DNA of 64,000 nt, taken from assembly GCF_004193775.1 (NCBI RefSeq), contig NC_041002.1:10700485-10764484 (forward strand), written 5' to 3'. Below the pieces are notes generated by a model, which searched no databases, had not been told where the DNA came from, and saw nothing but the letters and a program-made list of their open reading frames with translations. The stretch's first letter is position 1, and each line of letters starts with the position of its first letter. The DNA is from Glycine soja. Taxonomy: Eukaryota > Streptophyta > Magnoliopsida > Fabales > Fabaceae. The position numbers and the translations under genes are program-made. Below, piece after piece: positions 11,037-24,525 of the stretch.

Positions 11037-11637
11037 GGACTTCTCATTGCTCTAAAGAATCAATTCAAACTTATTATCCATTTCAAATGATCCAATAAAC
11101 TTCCCCATGTCTCATGCAAGAGGACATGTCAATCATTAAAAGTGAGCATAAGCTGTGCTAAAAAGAAACCAAACCTGAAGTGTCTTGGTTGTGCTAAAAA
11201 TAAACCTCCTTTAACCTCTTGGTGGCCATTGCAACTTCTTCCGTCTTTCTTTGAAGGACCTAAAGAAAATATTGACTCATAAAATATAATAATAACCACA
11301 AAAGTAAAAACAAAAAATCCATGGTTAGACAATCATGCAAGTGCAACTATTATTATTATTATTATTATTAATGTATAGAATAAGATGCACCAAAAAACCA
11401 TGGATTATACAAGAAATGAGATTGCCAAATTTGTGGAGATAGCGGTTTCACAGAATGTTCATACAATCCAAAGAGTGAAATTAAACTACACTGTTGTACA
11501 TCAAGTTGAAATTTTATTTAATGGGTCCAACCAAGGCCATGCACAGACATTTTGGGGCCTAAGGCGAAAATGTTAAAGGGGTCTTTTTTATACAAGAATT
11601 TTAAAGAGACTTAGTATATTATATAAAATATCAATTT

Positions 11638-12129
11638 TTATATTAATCTTCTACATTTTTTAGCTACAAAATCATTTATCAGAGTTTTATAATCAACCAA
11701 TTCTAACACTTCACTTTCAATAGATAAAATAGCTAACCCATTCCATCTATCATATAACATTGTTGATTTTAGATATGATTTAAGCAATTTTAATTTTGAA
11801 AAACTTCTTTCAGAAGTAGCAACTGTTACAGGGATTGTCAATAAAATTCTATACGCAATGTAAACATTTGGAAAAGAATCTAAAGTTTTAATATAACTCA
11901 ATACTTCTATTAGTGTGCTAATTTCTTCTCTTAACACTTCGCTTAGTACTTTCAATTCTGAAAATAAATCAAGACCATCAATATCAGAGTATTCATTAAA
12001 CCTTAAAAACTTTTCAAGATTAATACAATATTTTTTCAATTCATCCTCATCTAAAGCTTTAATTTTTTTGGAGTCAAATAAAAAACCAAAGAAAATAAAA
12101 TATAGAACATGATGATCGATGAACAGAAT
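11638..12129 (-). pseudogene. hAT transposase C-terminal dimerisation region (TTF-type)
   Basis: The minus strand encodes DELKKYCINLEKFLR, LFSELKVLSEVLREEI, SFPNVYIAYRILLTIPVT and ERSFSKLKLLKSYLKSTM, ending FVAKKCRRLI. These are the blocks of the hAT dimerisation domain in plant TTF-type zinc-finger transposases. Only about 150 residues remain, against several hundred in complete proteins; BED/TTF finger and catalytic parts are absent. The apparent N-terminus of the open frame is LTR sequence of the nested copia element, which entered after 12129. Confidence 0.82.
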
Positions 12130-12134
12130 GATAG

Positions 12135-13222
12135 TGTAGAAGCAAAGACTTTGCCTTTGATGTTTTGATGATGCCATATGATCGTGATGTTTTGATGCCT
12201 TATGAAAATGCGCTTCTCAAGTTTAATTCAAGACAAAAATCCAAGAATACAAGATACAAACATCAAGAGGATCTCTAGTGTTTATGAAGGGAATTCCAAA
12301 TTGAAACTGCAAAAGGTTTGGCCAAGAAGTTTTAAGCAAAAATGTCTTTTTCAAGAGATTTACTCTCTGGAAATCGATTACCAGTGGCCAAAATGATTTA
12401 TAACAGCTATTAGAAATTTGAATTCAAATTTTACACTGTGTAATCGATTACACATGGATGGTAATCGATTACTAGCAGTTACTAAACGTTTTGATTCAAA
12501 TTTTAAAGCCTGTAATCGATTACACAAGTCTGGTAATCGATTACCAGAGGAGATTTTCAGAAAATTATTTCCAAGGGTCACAACTTTTCAAATGGTTTTT
12601 ACATGGCCATCAAAGGTCTATTTATATGTGACTTGGAACACGAATTTGCTCAAAGTTTTTCAGAACAAAAAGTCTTATCCTCTCAAAAAGCAAAATCATT
12701 TTATCCTCTTTAAAATTCCTTGGCCAATACACTTGTAATTCAATAAGAAATTAATTGAGTGCTAAATTGTACAATCTATCTCTTTCAAGAGAGATTTCTT
12801 CTTTTCTTCGTTCTATTTATCAAAAGGGATTAAGAGACTGAGGGTCTCTTGTTGTAAAGAAATTTGAACACAGAGGAAGAGTTGTCCTTGTGTGGTTCAG
12901 AACTTGTAAAGGGATTTTGCAAGATAGTATAACTCTCAAGCAAATAGCTTGGGGACTGGACGTAGGCACAAGGGTGTGGCCGAACCAGTATAAATCTGAG
13001 TTTACATTTTCTCTTTCCTTAAACTCCTTTATTGTTTATTTCTTATTATTTCTATTTAGTAAGATTAATTTGCATTATTATTTAGGAGTTCATTTTTAAA
13101 AGGAATCTTGGGTTGTTGGGATAGAATCAAAATAGAATTTTTTGATTAAGAAAAGTTTGTGATATCTTAATTCAACCTCCCCCTCCCCCTTCTTAAGATA
13201 TCTGAGGCGACTTGTTCAACCA
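12135..13222 (+). repeat. 5' LTR of copia element
   Basis: About 1.09 kb, nearly identical to the 3' LTR. It lacks a short segment near 12370 that carries an extra TAATCGATTACC palindrome in the 3' copy. Several GTAATCGATTAC-type palindromes lie between 12370 and 12550. Confidence 0.88.
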
Positions 13223-13238
13223 GCAATATCAGAGCTTC
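13223..13238 (+). other. Primer-binding site, decayed tRNA-iMet type
   Basis: GCAATATCAGAGCTTC follows the 5' LTR. Copia elements usually have TGGTATCAGAGC here; the first bases have changed. Confidence 0.55.
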
Positions 13239-13269
13239 ATTCTTGTATAAAGTTTAGAAGCAAAAGAAT

Positions 13270-13605
13270 AATGGCCTCAGCAAACTTCTTATTCCCTGAA
13301 GGAAACTCTATAAATAGGCCTAGATGTTATATTAGGAAATCAAAGATATATTTTTGATAAAGCAGGAATTGGATACAAACCAGAAAAACAACAAAAGTTT
13401 TACAAAAGTTTCTTTTCTTTCTCACAAAAGTACAATTCTCCTTTCATCTCATGTTTTTATTGTGTAAGAAAAGGGCATGGCACATCTACGTGTTATTTTA
13501 AGAAAAATTGCAACAATATCAAAATGATATGGGTCCCAAAAGGATCTTTAGTCAATACTAACACACAAGGTCCCAGTAAAGTTTGGGTACCTAAGTCACA
13601 AACTT
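13270..13605 (+). pseudogene. copia gag remnant with zinc knuckle
   Basis: The frame opens MASANFLFPEGNSINRPRCY and then breaks with stops. The next recognisable part is the gag C-terminus with a CCHC knuckle (CFYCVRKGHGTSTCYFKK, spacing C-x2-C-x4-H-x4-C) at about 13450-13510. Most of the capsid region between them is missing, which fits an internal deletion. A stop follows near 13605 before the protease. Confidence 0.7.
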
Positions 13606-13615
13606 GATTATGTAG

Positions 13616-16600
13616 GTATCTTTGAAGAAGAAATGGTATATAGATAGCGGTTGTTCAAAGCATATGACGGGAGATTCATCAAATTTCGCACATATCTCTC
13701 CTAAGAAAAGTGGGCATGTTACTTATGGTGATAACAACAAAGGTACAATTCTTGGAGTTGGAAAAATAGGTACGAATTCTTAAAACTTCATCGAAAATAT
13801 TCTACTTGTTGAAGGCCTTAAGCACAACTTGCTTAGTGTTAGTCAATTATGTGATAAGGGCTATCTAGTATCATTTGATTCTCAAAAATGTCTTATTGAA
13901 CATAAACATGATACAAATATAAAGCATATAGGGTATAGAGTTAACAATGTTTATATGATAGATTTAAGCCAAAAACTAGATAATAATAAATGTTTTCTTA
14001 GCAAAGATGATGATCCATGGCTATGGCATAAACATATTGCTCACATAAACATGGAACATTTAAATAAATTAATTTCAAAAGATTTAGTTGTTGGTTTTCC
14101 AAAACTAAAATTTGAAAAAGATAGACTATGTGATGTATGTCAAAAAGGAAAACAAACTAGAGTTTCATTCAAATCCAAAAACATTGTTTCAACTACTCAA
14201 CTTTACAATTACTACACATGGATTTGTTTGGCCCTTCTAGAATTATGAGTCTTGGAGGAAGTTACTATGCCTTTGTTATAGTTGATGACTACTCTAGATA
14301 CACTTGGACATTATTTATCACTCATAAGAATGATGCATTTCAAGCATTTAGGAAACTTGCAAAAGTTATTCAAAATAAGAAAAATCTCAAAATTATATCT
14401 ATTAGGAGTGATCATGGGGGTGAGTTTGAAAATAAAGAATTTGATTTATTTTGTGAAAATCATGGTATTGAACATAATTTTTCGGCACCTAGAACCCCTC
14501 AACAAATTGGAGTTGTTGAAAGGAAAAATAGGTCTTTGGAAGAAATTGCTAGAACCTTATTGAATGATACTTCTCTTCCAAAATATTTTTGGGCTGAAGC
14601 CGTTAATACTGCATGTTATATTATGAATAGGGCTTTAATAAGACCTATCTTAAAGAAAACTCCATACGAATTGTTCAATGGTAGGAAACCAAACATCTCA
14701 CATCTACATGTTTTTGGTTGCAAATGCTTTGTATTAAACAATGGAAAGGATAACTTAGGAAAATTTGATGCCAAGTCAGATGAAGGAATTTTCCTTGGTT
14801 ATTCCTTGCATAGTAAAGCTTATAGAATATATAATAAAAGAACTATGACTATTGAAGAATCTATTCATGTTTCCTTTGATGAGTCTAATGCTATTTCTCC
14901 AAGAAAGGATATTTTAGATGATGTTGCAGAATCTTTAGAACAAATGCATATTCATGGACAAGATTCTAAAGGAAAAGGGAAAGGAAGCAATGAAGATTCT
15001 CCAGAAGAAGCCAAATCAAATGATGAACTTTCAAAATAATGGAAAGCTTCAAAAGATCACCCCCTTGACAACATTATTGGTGATATCTCAAAAGGGGTAA
15101 CAACTAGACATTCTCTTAAAGATTTATGCAATAATATGGCTTTTGTGTCTATGGTTGAACCTAAAAATATAAATGAAGCCATAATAGATGATCATTGGAT
15201 AGTTGCTATGCAAGAAGAACTAAATCAGTTTGAAAGAAACAATGTGTGGGAACTAGTAGAGAAACTTGAAAACTACCCCATCATAGGAACAAAATGGGTA
15301 TTTAGGAATAAGTTAGATGAACATGGCATAATCATTAGGAATAAGGCTAGATTAGTTGCAAAAGGATACAATCAAGAAGAAGGTATAGATTATGAAGAAA
15401 CATATGCTCTAGTTGCAAGATTAGAAGCCATTAGAATGCTTTTAGCCTATGCATCTATAATGAATTTTAAACTGTATCAAATGGATGTTAAAAGTTCTTT
15501 TCTAAATGGCTTAATTCAAGAAGTATATGTTGAACAACCTCTAGGTTTTGAAATATCAGATAAGCCAAATCATGTTTATAGATTGAAAAAGGCTTTATAT
15601 GGTTTGAAACAAGCCCCTAGGGCATGGTATGAACGTCTAAGCAAATTTCTTTTAGAAAAAGATTTTTCTAGAGGAAAAGTGGATACCACACTTATAAAGA
15701 GAAAGTATGATGATATTCTATTGGTTCAAATATATGTTGATAATATAATCTTTGGATCCACTAATGATTCATTGTGCAAGGAGTTTTCTCTTCATATGCA
15801 AAGCGAATTTGAGATGTCAATGATGGGAGAACTAAATTACTTCCTGGGGTCACAAATCAAGCAAACTAAAGAAGGTATATTTGTCAATCAAGCAAAATAC
15901 TGCAAAGAATTGATCAAAAGATTTGACATGGAAAGTGCAAGGCACATGGCTACACCTATGAGTACTGGTTGTTATTTAGATAAAGATGAATCCGGTCAGT
16001 CTATAGACATGAAACAATATCGAGGTATGATTGGATCTCTTCTCTATTTATCTGCTAGTAGACCAGATATCATGTTTAGTGTATGCATGTGTGCTAGGTT
16101 CCAATCCAACCCCAAACAACCACATTTGAGTGCAGTAAAAAGGATCATAAGATACCTAGTAGGAATAATCAATTTAGGGTTATGGTATCCTAAGAACTCA
16201 ACATGTAACTTAATAGGATACTTTGATTCTGACTTTGCCGGATCCAAGACTGATAGAAAGAGCACAAGTGGGACATGTCAATTTATTGGATCTGCTCTTG
16301 TATCATGGCATAGTAAGAAACAAAATAGTGTTGCTTTATCTACTACTGAAGCGGAATATATTTTTGTTGGTAGTTGTTGTGCCCAAATTTTATGGATGAA
16401 GAAACAACTATCTGACTATGAAATCCTTCTTGATCATATACCAATTAGGTGTGACAATACCAGTGCAATCATTCTATCCAAAAATCCAGTTCAACATTCT
16501 AGAACCAAACATATAGAAATCAGACATCATTTCCTAAGAGATCATGTTTTGAAGGGAGATTGTGTGTTAGAGTTTGTAGATACAAAGAATCAACTTGCTG

Positions 16601-16629
16601 ATATTTTCACAAAACCTCTCCCCAATTAG
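13616..16629 (+). pseudogene. copia pol: protease, integrase, reverse transcriptase, RNase H
   Basis: The protease motif DSG is at 13643-13651. A gag-pre-integrase zinc site (WHKHIAHINMEHL, then CDVCQKGKQ) lies at 14020-14160. A frameshift occurs near 14210. The integrase keeps DDYSR, SDHGGE and ERKNR (the DDE residues). An in-frame TAA at 15037-15039 separates it from the reverse transcriptase ([33 protein letters not shown]). The active-site box reads YVDN (15733-15744) where the family has YVDD, so a metal-binding Asp is lost. RNase H ([26 protein letters not shown]) ends the ORF at 16629. Inactive. Confidence 0.9.
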
Positions 16630-16869
16630 GTCTCTTAGATATTAGTGATTTGGATAACTAAGGATTGATTGGTTGATTGAAATATTAATATTTCATGATT
16701 GATTGATTTTTGATTCTATGATGTTGATTATGTTTGATTGGTGTGTTAATTGTGTGATTAATACTTGTTTGATTGAAATAAATAAGTATTAGTATTGATA
16801 ATTGATATAGATAGATGTTTTTAGCATAGAAGTATATATTCTTTGATGAAACAGCCAAGATATTGTTTT

Positions 16870-17008
16870 GGTAATCAATAACCATAACATGTAATCGATT
16901 ACACAAGAACAAATAGTCTTTAATCGATTACAACAGCCTGTAATCGATTACCAGAAGGTTAAATGCTCCTGTAATCGATTACCAAACCTTGTAATTGATT
17001 ACATAACA
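16870..17008. repeat. GTAATCGATTAC palindrome cluster
   Basis: Five copies of the self-complementary motif GTAATCGATTAC or one-base variants occur in about 135 bp between pol and the extra ORF. The same motif recurs in both LTRs. Sireviruses of other plants are known for repeated palindromes in non-coding regions. Confidence 0.8.
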
Positions 17009-17205
17009 TCCTCTTCTATAAATACTCATGAAATTCAGTGGTGCTGCGCAACCACACTTCTCCCTACGTGCCTCATTTTCCCTAAATCTTCAAATCTTCA
17101 TAACTCCCTCAATTTTTAACCAAATCACGTCCCACAAAGCTCAATCTTCATCATTTTCACTCCTCTTTCAATTCCACCAATTGAAATTCACTAAAACTTC
17201 ATCAA

Positions 17206-18336
17206 GTGGCAGAATCATCGAAGAAGCGAAAGGGAACATCTTCCACCACCGCTGTTGCTGGCCATCGCCACCACGGACCATCTGAAGCACCCACAACACC
17301 AATTCATCCTTCCTTATCATCTCCAAGATCATCTACTCTATTTTTTTCAGATGATCAACATCTACGGTACAACTCTCAATTTTCTTCTAGGATCATCTTA
17401 GACCCTAAGTACCTAGACACAGATTTGTTTAATGATGAGACATTTGACTGTTATCAAGTGTTTCAAAACTCTGGATTGGTTGATTTTATGTCCTTAAAAT
17501 TGCCTTACTATCCTGAACTTGTTAAAGTCTTTTACAATAATTTAAAAATTCAGGATGGTATTATTTCTTCTGAGGTGCATGGTATTTCTATGATCATTGA
17601 TCAATCTCTGTTTTTTTCATTGACTAAATTACCCAGTCAAGGTGCACCTTTTGAAGGAACCATTGTTGATGACTAGAAGTTCGACTATTCTAGTCATGAT
17701 GCTCGTCGTATGGTTTGTAATGAGCAGGCTGAAATGACTAGTAGATTACTGGTCGGATCATTAACCTTTGATTGTCGCATCATGCACTATATTATCGTTA
17801 GAATTTTGCTTCCCCATTCTTCTAATTTGGCTCAAGCCTCTGAGGAGGACTTGATTTTGATGTTGGCTTTCCTTACCGGTCGTCAGATCGACTAGGCCCA
17901 CTTGGTTAGGTACTGAATGCATAAGGCATTATGGGCCAATGCACCTCTTCCATATCCTCAATTGGTCACCCTTTTTCTCCGTCATTTTCTAATTCCTCTT
18001 GATGATGAACCTTTTTTTCAAGTCAAGCGTTCCTTTCCTATAGGTGCTGGTGCAGTCACTTCATTTGGTTACCGTAAGGATCGTGATGGTCAATGGCTAA
18101 AGAAGGACGCGCTACCTCCACAAGACGAGCATACTCCTTCTCCTCCTCCTCAGCGAGATGATTCCTCAGCCCTTATGACTGAAGTTCTTTCGGAGTTACG
18201 GGGTCTCCGCACTTATGTTGGTGAATGATTCGATTCCTTAGATGGTCGCTTTGAAGGCATGGATACCCGCATCACCCAGCTTGAAGAGGATGTCACTTAT
18301 CTTCGTCGGAGCTTTGACCTTCCACCACCATCTTAG
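17206..18336 (+). pseudogene. Extra (envelope-like) ORF downstream of copia pol
   Basis: The reading frame begins with GTG at 17206-17208 where a Met codon would be expected (AESSKKRKGTSS follows), so the start appears lost. It runs with stops at 17674, 17893, 17914 and 18226. Visible parts are a Ser/Pro-rich N-terminus, a central domain (FDCYQVFQNSGLVDFM, FEGTIVDD, FLRHFLIPLDDEPFF) of the plant transposon-protein type, and a C-terminal heptad-like region (SLDGRFEGMDTRITQLEEDV) that could form a coiled coil. The position after pol and before the polypurine tract (AAAAGGGGGAGAT, 18795-18807) matches the third ORF of sireviruses. I see no clear signal peptide. Its function is unproven. Confidence 0.65.
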
Positions 18337-18807
18337 TTTTTAGGATGTTATTATCTTTTATTATAAGTCGTGTATTTGGCTATGCTTTTTAGTTATCATT
18401 TTCTGAACTTTCGTAATCTTTCGATAATTGGCACTTAGTCTTTTATGCTTGGATTATATTTGGTTATGACTTATTTATGCTTGGATTATATTTGGTTTTA
18501 ACTTATGGATGATCGTCTTATATTTGGTTATGACTTATGATTGATGGTGTAAACTTTAGTTATATCATCTTGTGTTGATTGCCACGCACTTTGGCTTTTT
18601 GATGTTGCCAAAGGGGGAAAGAAATGGGATGGTATAGAAGCTTAGAAATCAAGTGATTAAGTGGTGATTAAGTGATCATCAATTCCAAAAAGTAGGGGGA
18701 GAACATAGGGGGAGTATGAAATGAGTGAACGCGACATTATATCTTGCATATACATTGCTTGTATCTTGATTACATGAATTAAGTTGTCATCATCAAAAGG
18801 GGGAGAT

Positions 18808-19913
18808 TGTAGAAGCAAAGACTTTGCCTTTGATGTTTTGATGATGCCATATGATCGTGATGTTTTGATGCCTTATGAAAATGCGCTTCTCAAGTTTAAT
18901 TCAAGACAAAAATCCAAGAAAACAAGGTACAAACATCAAGAGGATCTCTAGTGTTTTAGGAAGGGAATTCCAAATTGAAACTGCAAAAGGTTTGGCCAAG
19001 AAGTTTTAAGCAAAAATGTCTTTTTCAAGAGATTTACTCTCTGGTAATCGATTACCAGAGGATGTAATCGATTACCAGTGGCCAAAATGATTTATAACAG
19101 CTATTAGAAATTTGAATTCAAATTTTACACTGTGTAATCGATTACACATGGATGGTAATTGATTACCAGCAGTTACTAAACGTTTTGATTCAAATTTTAA
19201 AGCTTGTAATCGATTACACAAGTCTGGTAACCGATTACCAGAGGAGATTTTCAGAAAATTATTTCCAAGGGTCACAACTTTTCAAATGGTTTTTACATGG
19301 CCATCAAAGGTCTATTTATATGTGACTTGGAACACGAATTCGCTCAAAGTTTTTCAGAACAAAAAGTCTTATCCTCTCAAAAAGCAAAATCATTTTATCC
19401 TCTTAAGAATTCCTTGGCCAATACACTTGCAATTCAATAAGGAATTAATTGAGTGCTCAATTGTACAATCTATCTCTTTCAAGAGAGATTTATTCTTTTC
19501 TCCATTCTATTTCTCAAAAGGGATTAAGAGACTGAGGGTCTCTTATTGTAAAGAAATCTAAACACAAAGGAAGGGTTGTCCTTGTGTGGTTCAGAACTTG
19601 TAAAGGGATTTTGCAAGATAGTGGAACTCTCAAGCGGGTTGCTTGGGGACTGGACGTAGGCACAAGGGTGTGGCCGAACCAGTATAAATCTGAGTTTGCA
19701 TTTTCTCTTTCCTTAAACTCCTTTATTGTTTATTGCTTATTATTTCTATTTAGTAAGATTAATTTGCATTATTATTTAGGAGTTCATTTTTAAAAGGAAT
19801 CTTGGGTTGTTGGGATAGAATCAAAATAGAATTTTTTGATTAAGAAAAGTTTCTGATATCTTAATTCAAACCCCCCCCCCCTTCTTAAGATATCTGAGGC
19901 CACTTATTCAACA
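18808..19913 (+). repeat. 3' LTR of copia element
   Basis: Starts TGTAGAAGC directly after the polypurine tract and ends TTCAACA, followed by the GATAG duplication. A poly-C run (19871-19881) differs in structure from the CCTCCCCCTCCCCCTT stretch in the 5' LTR. Confidence 0.9.
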
Positions 19914-20756
19914 GATAGAACCTGGAATTGGAAATAGACAGAGATTTTGTTGTTTAGATGTTATGTCAGGCGCAAGGGTGCTACGTGATACGTGTTGTAT
20001 TGCTGCGTACCTAGAGTCATGCATGTGAAATGAATCGTTCCACCAATCCACCGGGATGGAGATGAAAGGCTCCGTATGTGGGACGCCGGGATGTATGCGG
20101 TTTATAGGCGTTCAGAATCTAGATGATGTCAAATCCAGAGAGGTTAAGCCACGAAAACAAAGTTTGATCAATAGACAATAGATTTCATTCAAGGGAAGGA
20201 GAAGAATAGATGTTTTTTTTTATGAACAGAAGATGAGGAGATGAAAAAACGTGAAGAATGGAGTCTGGAGAGTGAGATACGTTAGTTAGGGAATTGAGAT
20301 GGGTTAAAGGAAAGTTAATTGGGATTTACTTTTTTGGGATAAATAAAATACTTTAAATGGCATTAATTGTGATATTGATTAATTTTTAAAAAGATGATAT
20401 TGATTGACTAATTTTTAGGGAAGAGAGAGATTCTAAATTATTTTATTTTGATCAGTTAAAATTTGTTAATAGTTAGTAATAAAAAAATTTTAGGGGCCTA
20501 AAAAAAATTTTTTTTTTTCGAGCCATAGGCTTATGCCTAATTTTCCTTGCATCTTGCACGGCCCTGGGTCCAACGGATTCTCATAAAACATTAATAAAAC
20601 TAAATCAAATCTAACATTATTTTCTTTGTTGCTTGCATTATTAATTGACAGAGTTATAAGTAATACACTTCCAATTTTTTTTGTTCGCCAATCATTTAAA
20701 AAGCATATAAATCATAAAATATCGTACAATCATTAAACTCATAATGACTAAAATTA

Positions 20757-21082
20757 CCAGAAAACTTCTTCCTTTCTTCCAAGGATAATTGTTGGAACCA
20801 AATGCATTCCTTCATTTTAGTAAGTCAACATCATCACCATGAATACCCTTCTCAGGATTGGTTTTCAACAAATTTGATAGTCCTATAACTTGATAATGAT
20901 TCAAAAGCAACACTTGAAAATTATGACACTGAATAATATCATTACCAAGTTAAGAGAATATATTATTGGCAACATACCCCTCCATATTGTTGTAGAGCAG
21001 CTGTGTCATGCTCCCTTGAAATTAAAGCAAGTTGCTCTTGTCCAATTGGAAATTCACCAGCAGTGGGGACCAGAGGAGGTTT
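20757..21082 (-). pseudogene. Captured autoinhibited Ca2+-ATPase (ACA8/10-type) fragment
   Basis: The minus strand encodes GEFPIGQEQLALISREHD and then TAALQQYGG (exon 20978-21082). A GTATG...TATAG intron follows, then LSNLLKTNPEKGIHGDD, VDLLK, a TGA stop, and RNAFGSNNYPWKKGRSF (20757-20882). This is the cytosolic segment between the N-terminal regulatory region and the first membrane helix of plasma-membrane ACA8/10 pumps. The stop sits where the family has Arg, consistent with CGA to TGA. It lies inside CACTA-1 next to the COG6 fragment in the same orientation, so it is probably transduplicated host sequence. Confidence 0.82.
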
Positions 21083-21394
21083 AATAGGTTCTAACAATTT
21101 AATGCATTACCAATTCCATTCAAAGGATAGTTCACAGGTAACTGAAATCCTTGGACAAGTTGATAACTTTTTAATCATTTGGAGTTGATAACTTTTTAAT
21201 CTTTAGATCTTATTATTGATGAGGTCTACTAGCAAATTTTTTTATCATAGTCACCAATAGATGGTGCAATATAATATGCTTCAGAATACAAAATATCTCA
21301 ATATTTACCTTGGAAGATGGCCAAATTTTAATCCCACGAAAAACTAGATTTGTCAATTTAGAAAAAAGCTAATTAAATCCATGATAGAATTACC

Positions 21395-23974
<2,580 letters not shown>

Positions 23975-24525
23975 CTGACAAAGCAAATGTAGAGAGAAAT
24001 GAACAACGAAAGCAAGTGAAGTAACATCGGCTATATTAAAGTGAATCGATCTTGTTCTCCATGCTTATCAAAGAAATGGAAGAGAGAGAGAGAGAGAAAG
24101 AACATAGATCTTGGCCTTGGCGTTGTCGATGGTGTCATTGCTCTCCACCTCAATGTGGAGAAAGAGAGAACGAAGAAGATGAAGGTGTGGTGCTTCTGCC
24201 GCAACTTGCTCATCGTCACGCACTTAAGTCATCCATCACACACACGAGGAGGAAGACGAAGGTTAAGGAGGAGGAGCGAAAGGGAATTAGACGGAGGTGA
24301 AAGATGGAGAAACCCTAGCATAGAAACGCGAGAGGTTGGCATAGAGAGTGGGAGGGAGAGTGAGAATAGAGAGAGGCATGAGAGAGTAGAGGGAGATTTT
24401 AAAAACAATAAAAAATCTTCTAAAATCATATTTATTTACAAAAATGTTACCGCATTCCTTTCTAAGGCAGTTGTTTATCAACCGACTTAAAATCAGTGTT
24501 GTAAAAACTAAATTTTCTGGTAGTG
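23975..24525. other. CACTA-1 right subterminal region
   Basis: Purine-rich sequence with a GA run near 24075 and open frames without recognisable domains. The last 60 bases carry the terminal motif ending TGGTAGTG. No gene is supported. Confidence 0.5.

Larger units (their letters stand above)
12135..19913 (+). mobile_element. SIRE-like (Sirevirus) Ty1-copia element, complete ends
   Basis: Two LTRs (12135-13222 and 18808-19913) both start TGTAGAAGCAAAGAC and end in CA. GATAG flanks the element on both sides (12130-12134 and 19914-19918). Order: 5' LTR, primer site, gag remnant, protease, integrase, reverse transcriptase, RNase H, an extra ORF after pol, polypurine tract, 3' LTR. An extra envelope-like ORF after pol is characteristic of sireviruses such as soybean SIRE1. 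The total of 7.8 kb is short because most of gag is deleted. Stops and frameshifts in every ORF make it non-coding now. Confidence 0.88.
11532..20566. mobile_element. hAT element with 8-bp TSD, hosting a copia element
   Basis: The left terminus CAAGGCCATGC (11532) and right terminus CAGGGCCGTGC (reverse complement at 20566) match at 9 of 11 positions and have the CARGG start common in hAT elements. GGTCCAAC flanks both ends (11524-11531 and 20567-20574), an 8-bp duplication as expected for hAT. The only coding sequence of its own is the transposase C-terminus at 11638-12129 (minus). The sequence on the far side of the nested copia (19919-20500) shows no transposase N-terminus, so the hAT was internally deleted. 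Confidence 0.85.

Noticed and set aside
16870..17008. CRISPR-like regularly spaced repeat
   Set aside because: Units are 12-bp palindromes with irregular spacing inside a retrotransposon; the genome is a plant.
24041..24490. Arg/Glu-rich plus-strand frame at the right end of CACTA-1
   Set aside because: Low-complexity purine-rich sequence with several overlapping frames and no recognisable domain.
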